A stretch of DNA of 64,000 bases from Buddleja alternifolia (taxonomy: Eukaryota > Streptophyta > Magnoliopsida > Lamiales > Scrophulariaceae), in assembly GCA_019426215.1 (NCBI GenBank), contig CM033402.1, positions 37,622,657-37,686,656 on the forward strand, written 5' to 3'. Positions 47,001 to 54,810 of the stretch are shown one piece after another. The first letter of the stretch is position 1. Every line of letters starts with the position of its first letter. A model generated the notes under the pieces. The model had not been told where the DNA came from and did no database searches. It worked only from the letters and a program-made list of their open reading frames with translations. A program made the translations under genes and the position numbers.

Positions 47001-48954
47001 TCCATAGTCGAACCATATAAAATTAGAATATCACCAGTTTCACAACAACAAATCAGAGTTACATTGTTGTGATCTTCCAATTATATCAATGGATTGGTAT
47101 TAATTCCTAACACTCGCCCCTCAAGTTGATAATGGAGATTTTGATTGGAGTGCTTAACTTGAACAATGGAGGCAGATTCTTCTTCTAAGTATTCAATGTG
47201 GAAGATTTTCATGCTTAATTGAGCAAGCAATTGAAGGCACAGATTGATATTGTGTCAGCTAATAGATAAAAGTTCAAAGGGGGTAGGATCAACTTGCTCT
47301 GCTATCATATTCAATATCATAGTATGTTGAGAACAGTGAAGTAAGAAGAAAAGAACATAGGATCACATGGTCCAGTCACTTGGCCTACATCCACGAAACA
47401 AGTGCACACAGGGATATATCTTATCCACACACTATTAATGACATTACAATGACCACCTATTTATATAGATGAATTACACGTGCGGAGAATAAATAAATTG
47501 AGGAAATTACTCCAAAAACCAACTCATGTAAAATCAAAAATATCAAAAAAATAAACTAGAGAGATATTATTGTGATCTTCCAATTATATCAATGAATGTG
47601 GTCTCTTGATTCTTAACAAGCCTGAACGAGGACTGATTTTTGTATATTCTACATTGGAACCTTTATCCCCTCTCCCACATATAGCAGTTATTATGAATAT
47701 TCATTAGCAGGAATCAAATTAACATGTAAAAGAAGGCATCCATATTTAACCATCAAACAACCAAATCAACATACCATCTAGCTACCTACTAGTAGTTATA
47801 AAACAATTAATTGTTATTTCATGATACAATGAATGAAGTGAAACACAGATAACTTTCTTATAAAACGTATACGTTCGAAATGAACAGCAATGGAATACTT
47901 TTCCAATATCTGATCATCCAAAAGCTTTACTCATTACTACCTCATTTTCGTACATTTGCAAACCCCTGCTAAGAGGAAAGGATGATTTATGTACTCAATC
48001 ATATTACATCTATAGTCTCACAAGCACTGTTGACCACTTAACTTGCCAGTAAATGTTATGTTCCACTCCAATTAACATTAATAGCTTCCAATATCTCCAT
48101 CAATAGACACACAAGTGGTTCTAATGAAATTGTAGCTATGTTGTTTCATCTGGTGGTTTCTCAGGCACTTGAAGTCGGCACATTAACTAGCTGAAAAGCA
48201 CACAATTAAAATTTGAAAAATCTCCAGTTCTCCTATCAATCTCCAGTTTTTTGTCCTGGCTGTTTATTTGTATTAGCTATTATGCTCCCAACTTACGACG
48301 GGAGATGCGCAGAAAAGAGCATGGAAAGTTTGGACGGGCAAGGGGGATTGCCTAACATTAAATTTGTAGAAAGACCAATAATTAGGGAAACACAGAGAAA
48401 TGGAAAAGCTATACCTTATGGAGCAAAGCGCTAACTGCAAAGAAATGGACATAGTGGCCCACAATAGCAGCGAGCGAGGAGTCATCAGCTGATAGGGCCA
48501 GTATTGAAACCTTTCCGATGGGAACGTCCACCAAGCTTAACTCCTGCACAGAAGAGCCCGTTTGGTTCTCTTTAATCTGGTCGGCGGATGCTATCACGTC
48601 CTTGGTCCTCGCAACACAAAACCCTAAACGCAAGAATTAGGAATATTTTGCAGCACAGCAAGAAAGAAAACTGGAAGGGGAGAGATGGCGAGCAGAGACG
48701 TTACCCTGGGAATGAGCGACAAAGAGGAGACGGAAGCGTTCGGAGACGGCCAAAGGTTGGGAGGGGAGAAGGCATTCTTCAGGTTGGAATTCGGAAGTGT
48801 TGTTGGGCGTAATAGGGACGGGTTCTCCAATTTTGGAGAAGCGGTAATTTCTGGAACCCACTTCATCTCCGTCAATTTCCTCGTCCAATTCGATGCGAGC
48901 ACCGCCGCCGCCATCAGTTGTGAACTCTAATGGCTGAGGAAAAGGACTTGCCAT
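12674..48954 (-). CDS. NUP214: Nuclear pore complex protein NUP214
   Basis: Seventeen exons (- strand) join in frame to about 1740 aa: 48954-48705, 48623-48415, 46372-46204, 45408-45262, 35949-35819, 28501-28389, 25521-25385, 24954-24792, 24689-23810, 23521-23369, 18627-18570, 17631-17498, 17413-17289, 16520-16175, 15307-15109, 14986-13091 and 12786-12674. All introns are GT..AG. Exons 1-8 (residues 1-439) match the N-terminal beta-propeller ([33 protein letters not shown]). Exon 9 is a Ser-rich linker. Exons 10-14 form the coiled-coil part ([37 protein letters not shown]). Exons 16-17 are the Ser/Gly-rich FG tail ([22 protein letters not shown]) ending LFTQMRK. The known family role is at the cytoplasmic face of the nuclear pore, docking the mRNA-export helicase. 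Length is close to Arabidopsis NUP214. Unusual here is the 36 kb span; introns 4 and 5 alone are 9.3 and 7.3 kb and full of transposons. The exon 17 acceptor is the least certain boundary. Confidence 0.95.
13125..13265 (-). repeat. Coding minisatellite in the NUP214 FG tail
   Basis: Inside exon 16 a unit of about 30 bp is repeated roughly four to five times. It encodes decapeptides of the form [10 protein letters not shown] with small changes (GSGF.., [10 protein letters not shown], and one 11-residue copy). It keeps the GF dipeptides spaced within Ala-rich spacers. Such repeats can gain or lose units without a frameshift. Confidence 0.8.
16714..17264. mobile_element. Degenerate hAT-like element in NUP214 intron 13
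   Basis: Left end AATGGGTGGCAAATGG and right end (reverse complement) TAGAGGTGGCATTATG form imperfect terminal inverted repeats of the TAGGGGTGGCAA hAT type. Inside, GGGTTGGGACC- and GGACCCGGC-like words recur near both ends. The 8-bp flanks (agcacaac and gccacaaa) are only loosely alike. No transposase is present. It ends 24 bp from exon 13. Confidence 0.5.
18917..20787. mobile_element. Mutator-like TIR element in NUP214 intron 10
   Basis: The left end (GAGAAAAATACCTATAACCC, then GTGATATATCGAATT) is the inverted match of the right end once the nested hAT is removed: GAGAAAAATACATTTTACCC, then GTGATATACGGAATTC. The flanking 9-mers actaaataa and acaaaataa agree at 8 of 9 positions, the target-duplication size of Mutator elements. 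The interior holds TA microsatellites and a short GC-rich stretch (about 19380-19560). No transposase frame is seen, so it is non-autonomous. A similar left end occurs at about 62430-62640. Confidence 0.6.
20226..20753. mobile_element. Non-autonomous hAT nested in the Mutator-like element
   Basis: The ends are TAGGGATGGCAATGG and, in reverse complement, TAGGGATGGCAACGG. The 8-bp flanks ggcggggg and ggcgcggg differ at one base. GGGACGGG and GACCCG words are packed into both subterminal regions, as expected for transposase-binding repeats. There is no transposase. It sits inside the right TIR of the element at 18917-20787, so it is the younger insertion. Confidence 0.8.
21029..21181 (+). pseudogene. 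Gypsy chromovirus chromodomain fragment
   Basis: A + strand frame reads [20 protein letters not shown] and then EDKL, ending in a TGA at 21179-21181. The pattern LVKWK..p..dsTWip.e.L is the chromodomain at the C-terminus of chromovirus integrases. Nothing else of the element is recognisable around it. It is a small relic in NUP214 intron 10. Confidence 0.65.
21182..23368. other. Rest of NUP214 intron 10
   Basis: No exon-like sequence with NUP214 similarity is seen. The stretch has a C-rich patch (about 21670-21700), possible degenerate repeat ends near 22260-22330, and an A tract at 23161-23173. Open frames are short and unconvincing. Confidence 0.4.
26161..26763. mobile_element. Mutator-like MITE with long inverted repeats
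   Basis: The two ends are inverted copies over roughly 110 bp, starting CGGAAAATTAC on the left and GGGAAAATTAC on the right (reverse complement). Shared inner words include CCTAAAAATAA, TTTCAATCT and AAAAACCC. The flanking 9-mers taattgtta and ttattttta match at 7 of 9. No coding sequence. Confidence 0.6.
26938..28045. mobile_element. TIR element with GC-rich interior
   Basis: The left end (CCTAATTACAAAAACAGCC, CTTGTTTCATAAATTACA) and the right end (reverse complement TCTAATTACGAAAAACACCC, CTTGTTTCATAAATTATA) are inverted copies over about 70 bp. The AT-rich body contains a sharply GC-rich segment at about 27610-27840, including a (CCCCCG) tract at 27620-27650. The outer edges are approximate and I found no target duplication. 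It may be Mutator-like. Confidence 0.5.
27620..27650. repeat. (CCCCCG)n minisatellite
   Basis: Five tandem hexamer units of the cgcccc type open the GC-rich core of the surrounding TIR element. Confidence 0.85.
28504..30417. other. NUP214 intron 5, proximal unexplained part
   Basis: AT-rich intron sequence without recognisable element ends. Open frames are short and carry no family motif. The Gypsy element's left target duplication starts at 30418. Confidence 0.4.
30423..30752 (-). repeat. Gypsy 3' LTR
   Basis: Downstream LTR for the - strand element, starting TGTTATGAAGC at 30752 next to the polypurine tract and ending ..TTATCA at 30423. It is clearly but imperfectly matched to the copy at 31687-32002, with several small indels. 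Confidence 0.85.
31086..31403 (-). pseudogene. Gypsy Gag fragment
   Basis: A 105-aa frame contains the conserved Ty3/Gypsy Gag core: [15 protein letters not shown], about 20 residues, then [13 protein letters not shown]. It begins inside the domain and runs into non-homologous text after LERSF. A further possible remnant is at 31016-30816. No zinc knuckle or protease follows. Confidence 0.75.
31687..32002 (-). repeat. Gypsy 5' LTR
   Basis: Upstream LTR for the - strand element, starting TGTTATGAAGC at 32002 and ending near 31687. The target duplication aagtc follows at 32003. Differences from its partner are several substitutions and short indels, so the insertion is not recent. Confidence 0.85.
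32957..33571. mobile_element. Non-autonomous hAT with CCGAACC arrays, intron 5
   Basis: Perfect 8-bp target duplications ttcatatc (32949-32956 and 33572-33579) flank ends TATGGTTGTTCAAGG and, in reverse complement, TAGGCCTGTTCAATCGG. Both subterminal regions are packed with CCGAACC/GGTTCGG words (about 32980-33080 and 33440-33560). The middle is a CT-rich segment. There is no transposase. It belongs with the larger copy at 51636-54615. Confidence 0.85.
33580..35818. other. NUP214 intron 5, distal part
   Basis: No exon-like or element-like structure is recognised. The stretch is AT-rich with short open frames only. Confidence 0.4.
36613..36730. repeat. Harbinger-like MITE end fragment
   Basis: Begins TTAGGTTATGTTTGGATATGTTTT, then TTTGGCCAGAAAAGTGTCTGG, like the ends of the family copies at 28041-28103 and 43689. 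The matching far end is missing. It lies in NUP214 intron 4. Confidence 0.45.
36860..37230. repeat. Degenerate element with CGAGCTCGAGC words
   Basis: Inverted GAGCTCGAGCTT / AAGCTCGAG and GATCGAGCTCGGCTCG words near 36900-36935 and 37163-37207, with an outer CCCCTA, suggest an eroded hAT-type element. A TA microsatellite (about 37132-37160) fills the middle. No target duplication was found. Confidence 0.35.
38327..38502. repeat. Direct duplication, copy 1
   Basis: Begins TTATACATGCTTTTAAGAAC and runs through an AAAGAAAAGAAAAG tract to AATGAAGAAATGAAG. Near-identical to copy 2 at 38985-39141 apart from small indels, one in the AAAAG run and one near GTGTGTTG. Confidence 0.8.
38985..39141. 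repeat. Direct duplication, copy 2
   Basis: Second copy of the block at 38327-38502, in the same orientation, with a shorter AAAAG tract. Confidence 0.8.
39932..40353. mobile_element. Harbinger/Tourist-like MITE
   Basis: Left end CGCCATGTTTCTTTATG and right end (reverse complement GGCTATGTTTGTCTATC) are short inverted repeats of the family at 41726-42196. Inner words match too: ATAATCATTA, ATCAATCATTTTACACATC, ATACATCAATAA. The flanking trinucleotides are taa and tta, not an exact pair. Confidence 0.55.
41440..41650 (-). repeat. Solo-LTR-like Copia remnant
   Basis: Contains TTACGTGGTTCGGCCATTCG and CTTGAGTTTGAGCTA, and ends TTTGATTTCCAGCAA next to a C-rich (G-rich on the - strand) purine tract. 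The same string of words recurs at 44807-45075, and a related layout at 46813-47112. No partner LTR is nearby. Confidence 0.45.
41726..42196. mobile_element. Harbinger/Tourist-like MITE with TTA duplication
   Basis: The ends are GGGCTTGTTTGTTTATGTTTT and, in reverse complement, GGCTTTGTTTGTTTATGTTTT. Identical tta trinucleotides flank them (41723-41725 and 42197-42199), as in PIF/Harbinger elements. 471 bp, no transposase. A partial inverted copy follows at about 42290-42420. Confidence 0.75.
42290..42420. repeat. Partial inverted copy of the Harbinger-like MITE
   Basis: Words GATGATGTATGAAATG and GATTGAGTTAGTTG are the reverse complement of the right part of the MITE at 41726-42196. Only one end is present, starting near GGTATGTTTGGTTTTC. 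Confidence 0.5.
43689..44325. mobile_element. Harbinger-like MITE
   Basis: Left end GGCAATGTTTGGTTATG and right end (reverse complement GGCTATGTTGTTTGGTTATG) form the terminal repeats. The trinucleotide ata flanks both sides. The body holds a (CT)-rich microsatellite (about 43850-43935), a (CA)n(TA)n tract (about 44054-44092), and the word GACTGCTACAGTAACTTTTG shared with other copies. Non-coding. Confidence 0.65.
43850..43935. repeat. CT-rich microsatellite
   Basis: Imperfect CTCTCTCTC/CCTCTCTAT repeat inside the MITE at 43689-44325. It creates a Ser/Leu-rich open frame that should not be taken as a gene. Confidence 0.85.
44390..44600. repeat. Unclassified repeat with ATTCC words
   Basis: GGAATGG/CCATTCC words recur in both orientations. 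CAGTATACCAATCGG occurs twice in tandem (about 44556-44589). It resembles a MITE of the CATTCC type common in plants, but the ends are not clear. Confidence 0.35.
44807..45075 (-). repeat. Solo-LTR-like Copia remnant
   Basis: Shares GGTTCAGTCAAAACAAATGCCC, GGGGCTAGAA and CTTGAGTTTGAACTA with the remnant at 41440-41650 and ends in TTCCAACA. It lies in NUP214 intron 4 close to exon 4. Confidence 0.45.
45690..46080 (+). repeat. LTR-like sequence in NUP214 intron 3
   Basis: The string TATTTCCTTTTCAATAGGAGTC, then ATATAAGTAGGGTTT and a GGAGAATAAGGAGAG tail, has the look of a plant LTR promoter and R region. A purine-rich stretch lies before it (about 45690-45790). No partner LTR was found. Confidence 0.3.
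46813..47112 (-). repeat. TRIM 3' LTR
   Basis: On the - strand starts TGTTAGGAATTAATACC and ends CTATTCTCAACA. It directly follows the purine tract and is clearly similar to the copy at 47325-47618 with many differences. Confidence 0.7.
47325..47618 (-). repeat. TRIM 5' LTR
   Basis: On the - strand starts TGTTAAGAATCAAGAG and ends CTGTTCTCAACA. The primer-binding-like site follows within about 15 bases. Confidence 0.7.
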
Positions 48955-49143
48955 TCACGAAATGCAGTACAGAGTGAGAATAGAGAGAAGGGAAGCCGGG
49001 TGCGGGTGGTAATTGATTGATTTGATTGCCCCTTCTGTTCCTCCTGTGCTCTCTATGGGCGGGAAGGAGAACATGTATTAAGAAGAAATGATGGAAGATG
49101 CGAGAGAAATGAGAAGTATTAAGACAAACAATGTGTCATACAA
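48955..49143 (-). promoter_or_regulatory. NUP214 5' UTR and proximal promoter
   Basis: The 189 bp between the NUP214 start codon and the Helitron terminus should contain the leader and the core promoter. The leader is pyrimidine-rich on the - strand (CTTCCCTTCTCTCTATTCTC). No TATA box is obvious, which is common for housekeeping genes. Any upstream control elements would lie in or beyond the Helitron. Confidence 0.45.
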
Positions 49144-49174
49144 CTAGTCGGTGGGCACCGCGCAATGCGCGGTG
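49144..49174 (-). mobile_element. Helitron 3' terminus
   Basis: On the - strand the perfect hairpin CACCGCGC-att-GCGCGGTG (49174-49156) is followed by 8 nt and then CTAG, with T as the next host base. That is the diagnostic 3' end of a plant Helitron. The body should extend to higher coordinates. I did not find its TC 5' end, so the full length is unknown. Confidence 0.65.
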
Positions 49175-50971
49175 ACAGTACCCGATATAAAATATTTGAT
49201 GATTATTTCTAATTAATATTCTACATTACATTTTGTAACGTAAACAAAACATCGGAACTCCTAGTCTGAAAGTGATGCTCTCTTACAGATCAAAAAAAAA
49301 AAGAAAAAAAGAAAGTGATGCTCTCTATTCATCAATTAAAAGATCAGAATTTGTGGCCTGGAAGTGATGCCTTCTGCATCACCATGTTTTTCTTACAGTA
49401 GCATTAGTCCAGTAGAAAAATGACTCAGGAATTTTTCAGACACAAAAGTATAGCAATAGAGTTATTAAGTTGGTTCACAAGTTTTGAAACAAAAGCAATC
49501 TGATTTTTATACATTACAAAACAATGCAGTACATTATACTACAACAGTTCCAAAGTTTAGAAAGATTGTATGATTGTATAATCAGAGCAGTATAGAGGCA
49601 TCCTAAAAACTATTGTGCATTTCATTAGACCAATAAGTTGTAGCCAATATAATAATCAAAACCGGTAGCAGCCTTTTGTCTTCATTGACAAAGCTACAAC
49701 ATCTCATGACCTGATTGAGAAACCTGAATTAAGACAGAATGCATCATAATTACTAATTAGCAAAGCTCCTCACGCCCATGACATGTCAAAGTGATACTTC
49801 TTGCATGGATCAGTTGTACAGGGTGTTAAGAGGCATAGATGATGTGAGAAAGATTGAAGACAACTGCTGATATAGGATTCCTGAGTGGATAAATACCTTT
49901 CGGAAGTAAATAACCTTTGCCTAACACAGGCCTTTGGTAAGGTGCAACCTGCATAGGCATACAAGAATAAATCGTAAATATATTTATGAATTACAGATTT
50001 AATTAACCAAATAACAGATTTTATCATATAACTATTATTTGCATTTTAAAGTGAGGAATAAACACAACTCATAGCAAATTTCTGGAATAGGGTAAATGTT
50101 AATTTTTAGGTTCTGAAAATTAGAGGTGTTTGAGCTCAAATAAACAAACAATAATTTATGCCAATTGAAAACCATATCAGAGAATGGATAATTCGCCATT
50201 CCAAATTAAAGAGACGAATATAATTTACATAGTTCTAAGATAACACTACAACAAAAAACTACATGACTCCCTGTTTCTGCAATCAAGTTGTTTTGTGCAA
50301 CTCCGATTAGACGATGTCACAAGGTAATTCAAATCGTATCCTCCAAATTCCAATCGCAAACTTCAGATTCTATATAAAATAGTAATTTGACCCAAACCTG
50401 ACTTAAAAGTCCAATCAGGAAACACAGAATCAATAGCAACAACATATACATAAAGTTTAACTAATTAAGAACCCAGGGCCACAAGCTACACTGATATAAC
50501 AACATACAGACTATTTAAATATATATATATATATACCTTTGTTCTTCGCATATCACATGATTCAAAATACAACCACACAGAACTACACACACACACATGT
50601 AAAGCCGAATTTTATACCTCGGAGGAAAACCTGAACTCTCGTCGTCTGAACAGAGGAAGCCTGAAAGCAAAAGTAAAGGTATTAATCTAATGAAATTAGA
50701 CAAAAACCCAGCAAAAATAGAAAAGATATAATTTTTTCTTTTACTCAATCAAACCAAAAACAAAAGAACAAATAAAAATTTCCAACAATTCTGAGCTTTT
50801 GAAACTAAACCCCTTGAAATAAACCCCTAAAAATTCTAAAACATACAAGATCTTAAATGCATAAGTAGACCATACGATCGTGCTTCGAGTTGGATTGGAT
50901 GATTGGAAACCATAGACTTTGTATGATTTGAAGTATTTGAGAAGTAAGAATTCAAATCCGCGAGACATATA

Positions 50972-51220
50972 GGCTGTGTTTGGTTTTGTGTTCAAATCCA
51001 TTTTGGCCAAAACTTGTTTGTTTTGTGTTTTATTGACCAAAAATGATTTTTTTGGTCACAAAAATGATTTTCAGCTTTGTTTATGTCTCTACTTTAAGGT
51101 ACCTACTATTCATCAACTACAATATAATCAATTATTAACTAATTAATAAACACAACTTTTCAGACAAAAACCTACATGATTTGACTGCTACAGTAACTTT
51201 TGTCTCTTCTGAAAATAGCC
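50972..51220. repeat. Harbinger-like MITE, short copy
   Basis: Left end GGCTGTGTTTGGTTTTGTG, the internal family word GACTGCTACAGTAACTTTTGTC, and a right end reduced to ATAGCC. About 250 bp, so internally shortened compared with the copy at 43689. Confidence 0.5.
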
Positions 51221-51890
51221 TATATATTTCTTGATCTCTTATATTTGTTTTGATACTATTCATTCACGGTTGATTTCAAATAGTTTAGTAACATTAGTTA
51301 TGCTAAATTTTGCAATCATATTAGATTTCAAATTCCTCCGTTGGAGTCATTAGAAACCCTTATAGCGTAATTATTGAATCCAAACACGACCGACTCATTC
51401 CATCAACACATGAACATCACAAATCTCAAGCAATGTGCATGTATACGCATCACTTTATATCCTCTATTTGAATCTGAGGTCCAAATCTTGTATTTTATTT
51501 CATATCCACATATTTTAGGTGTTCTAGAGTCAACATTACATTTACATATATTTATAAAAAAAAAATTATTACCATCAAAAGTAGATATGATAAGTGAAAC
51601 AAAAATAAATAAATTTAAAAAGATGATAATTGCACTAGGGCTGTTCATCGGTCGGTTTTTCAACCGAACCAAACCGAAAATTCGGTTAACCGAAATTTCG
51701 GTTTTCTGAAATTCCGGACCGAAAACCGAACCGAAGAAGTTCGGTTCGGTTCGGTTAAAAACCGAATTTTTTCAGTTCGGTTAAACCGAACTTGGGACAA
51801 AAATAAAACCTTTTTTTTTTGCTACTTTTTTCTGAAAAAACCTGCTAAATTACACATCCCACAAAATCAAATCAATTTACACAACCCTAG

Positions 51891-52044
51891 ATTACACAAC
51901 CCACAAAATCAATTTCAAATTACACAACCCACAAAATCAATTTCAAATTACACAACCCACAAAATCAATTTCAAATTACACAACCCACAAAATCAATTTC
52001 AAATTACACAACCCACAAAATCAATTTCAAATTACACAACCCTA
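51891..52044. repeat. 28-bp tandem repeat
   Basis: Five full copies and a partial sixth of a unit containing ATTACACAACCCACAAAATC, almost without differences. It lies in the left-only part of the fold-back hAT. Confidence 0.9.
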
Positions 52045-52689
52045 AGCCTATCAAATCAATTTACATACATATCACAAACTAATCAGATAAATTTAGACAA
52101 TTAAACCCATACAAAATGAATTAAAATTTTAAAACCGTATAAAGAAAACTAATCCAAAAAAAAAAAACCCGGAAAAGAGAACAAGGAGTGCGCTGTGCGG
52201 CTGTGCACGAGGTCTGATTGAGGCGCTGTGGACTGAGAGGCGCGGTCGGCTGGTCGCGGTGGCAGAGTTGCAGGGAGGGGCAGAAGGTGTTTGAGGCGTA
52301 GAGGGTAGAGGCAGTCGGGCAGAGAGTGAGTTTTGAGTTGGGGCAGAGTGGTCTTTGAGTGAGAGAGAGATATATCAGAAGAAGCCTCAAAGTGGAAAAC
52401 ACGGGTTTAAGTTTAGCGAGATTTTTTCCAAAATATTATTTTTAGGAAAAATAAAATTAGTACTATTCGAAAAATAATTCTCAAACTATTATTATTGGTG
52501 CCACATGTATTGTCATGTGTATAAAATTAATTTAGTTGGAATTTCCCCCCTACTTTAATAGCCCATATGAATTTACTAGTTATAATTACCAAAAAAAAAA
52601 AGGTTATAATATTGCCCACTCATTTTTTATCCTTATGTCTCTCCTATTTTTTTTGTTTTCTTTTCTATTGCACTAATTAGGAGTATGCA

Positions 52690-53230
52690 CAATTCTATTA
52701 TCCGTTGCAAGAATCGAACCAAAAAATTGAAAATTCGGTTTGAATCGAAATCGAACCGAAAAATCAAAAAATTGGTTCAGCTTTCTTTTCTTTTTTAGAA
52801 AAAATCAATTTTTGATTTTGTTCGATTAACCTAAAACCAATTTTTTTATATAGACCAAAAATTGAAACAAAACAAAATATATAGACCAAAAATTATAAAA
52901 CATGTGTTTCTTTGTGACAGCTTATAGGAAAAGAAAAAAATGAAATTGAAATTAGTCCTAATTATATTTCAATTAATTCTATCTAGTTTTCAATTTTTGT
53001 GGAAGTTTAAGAAATCCATTTGAATTGTATGTTTCTATAATTGATTAATTGTCCTAGCCACTTTATAATTTAAATTAATCTTTTTCGACCTAATACAAAA
53101 AAGGCCGAAAGTCAAAATTCAAATTTGGTTAATTTTCTTTTTCCTGGAAATTCAGTTCAACCAAAACCGAACCGAAAAATTTCAATTTTTAACTGAACCG
53201 AACCAAACATTTTAACTACTTATCCTTACC
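52690..53230. mobile_element. Nested CCGAACC-rich insertion in the hAT arm
   Basis: The right arm of the fold-back hAT runs without break through the point corresponding to about 52690/53235. The left arm is interrupted there by about 540 bp containing AATCGAACC, AAATCGAACCGAAAA and AACCGAACCGAAAA words at both ends. This suggests a second, related element inserted after the arms formed. Its exact ends and target duplication are not resolved. Confidence 0.45.
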
Positions 53231-54744
53231 CAAAGAAAAAAATCTAACCACTTATATTAAGTAACATAAAATCATATGCAAAATTTATGTTTGGATAATT
53301 TCAAACAACACATAGTATTGTGAAATTTTCATATCACAAATTAGTAAATGAACTAATTATTCTAATGTATAAATTTTTAAAGAATTAAGCATACTCAACG
53401 AAGTGTGCCGGTATGATTTTACGGTTGGCACCACTCCCAGGAAATTGGTTCAGGCACAACGGGATCACTCGTTGACCGAATTAGAAAACTGGTGGTGGAC
53501 TAACCATGCATAACATTGACAAATTGATAGCAAGAAAATGAATTGTGGACACTTTTTTTTGAAGAAAGTTAGATATCGAGTATAGAGAGAGAAAGAAAGT
53601 AATTACGACTCGCAAGACAGTTAGAAGTTAGAAATAATCCCTCAAACTCTACATTAATTCAAATTAAGAAAACAAAAAATAAAAATGTAAAAAAAAAAAA
53701 AGCATAAGCAACAAAGCAAACATTATACTCATATTGTTTTTTTTAATTATTATTTATATGTCATATAGCTACCCCCTAGTGTTCTCCAAACACAAGGAAT
53801 ATGATATGGACAAATTAAATAAGATTATTATTTTGTTGTTTTCTGTATAATATATTGTTGTTTTCTGTATAACATTATTATTAGTATGTAAATCAATCAA
53901 GAAAAATTATTTTTTATAAATTTGTACTAATTAATCATAGTGGCACAATTGATACATGTGCGTAATTCTTTGAAATTTGATAAATAAAATAATTAGTTAA
54001 TTTATTAATTTGTAATATCAAAATTTCTCAATACTACACATGTTGTCTGAAATTACGCAAACATAAATTTTATATATGATTTTATGTTAATTATTATAAG
54101 TAGTTAGAAATTAGTGCAATAGAAAATAGAAAAAGAAAAGATAGCATAAAAAAGAAAAATATTTGGAGAGAGATAAGAAATGGTGAAAAATATTATAACT
54201 AATAAATCCATGTAGGTCATTAACGTAGGGGAAATAATAAAAAAATTCCAACTAAATTAGTTTTGTACACATGGCAATACATGTGGCTTTAAAAATAATA
54301 GTTTGGGAAATATTTTTTAAATAGTACTAATTTGGGAATTATTTTTCCTTAGAGTAATATTTTGGAAAAAAACTCTAAGTTTAGCCCATATAACTTATCA
54401 TAAAAATATTAAAATATATTTAAGAAAAACAAAAGGTTCGGTTATCGGTTCGGTCCGGTTTAACCGAACCTGAAAACTGGACCGAACCGAAAAACCGAAT
54501 TTTGTTTAAAAAAAACAGAAAACCGAACCGAAAATTTTGGTTCGGTTTTCGGTTTGAACCGAAATATCGGTTTTCGGTCGGTTCAGGCAGTCCGGTCAAT
54601 TCGTAAACACCCCTAAATTGCACTACACATACTAATGTAGACAGCACGGTGTTTTGATGAAACCTGTCCAAGAAAGCATTCCTATTTCCAATTCCATAAG
54701 TTTTCAGAGATTTATTCTAATTAAAAACCACATACACACACATA

Positions 54745-54810
54745 AATATATATAAATATATAGATAGATAGATAGATATAGATATATATATATATATAGA
54801 GAGAGAGAGT
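54745..54810. repeat. TAGA/TA microsatellite
   Basis: Mixed (TATA), (TAGA) and (GA) tract. Confidence 0.8.

Larger units (their letters stand above)
46813..47618 (-). mobile_element. TRIM-like miniature Copia element
   Basis: Two LTRs of about 300 and 294 bp in the same orientation (46813-47112 and 47325-47618) enclose only 212 bp. On the - strand, after the 5' LTR comes a TGATAGCAGAGC, close to the tRNA-iMet primer-binding form TGGTATCAGAGC. Just before the 3' LTR is the polypurine tract TTGAGGGGCGAG. There is no coding capacity. The LTR ends are TGTTA/G..CA. No 5-bp target duplication was found. It lies in NUP214 intron 2. Confidence 0.75.
51636..54615. mobile_element. 3 kb fold-back hAT element with CCGAACC arrays
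   Basis: Perfect 8-bp target duplications aattgcac (51628-51635 and 54616-54623) flank ends TAGGGCTGTTCATCGG and, in reverse complement, TAGGGGTGTTTACGAA. GGTTCGG/CCGAACC words fill about 51650-51790 and 54430-54600. Inner arms are long inverted copies: about 52430-52690 pairs with 54110-54385 (shared GCCACATGTATTG, TTTAGTTGGAATTT), and 53235-53400 pairs with 53990-54110. The left side has extra material: a 28-bp tandem repeat, a GC-rich block (about 52180-52340), and at about 52690-53230 a second CCGAACC array interrupting the arm. No transposase frame is present, so it must have moved using proteins from elsewhere. Confidence 0.85.

Noticed and set aside
49156..49174. Perfect hairpin considered as a transcription terminator
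   Set aside because: This is a plant nuclear gene promoter side. The spacer, CTAG and host T fit a Helitron end better.
52121..52402. 93-aa - strand frame in the fold-back hAT, considered as transposase
   Set aside because: No hAT dimerisation motif or other transposase motif is visible and the frame is short. It is probably chance in a GC-rich block.
51650..54600. CCGAACC/GGTTCGG arrays considered as telomere-like or simple repeats
   Set aside because: They are irregular, in both orientations, and confined to the subterminal zones of elements with hAT ends and 8-bp duplications.
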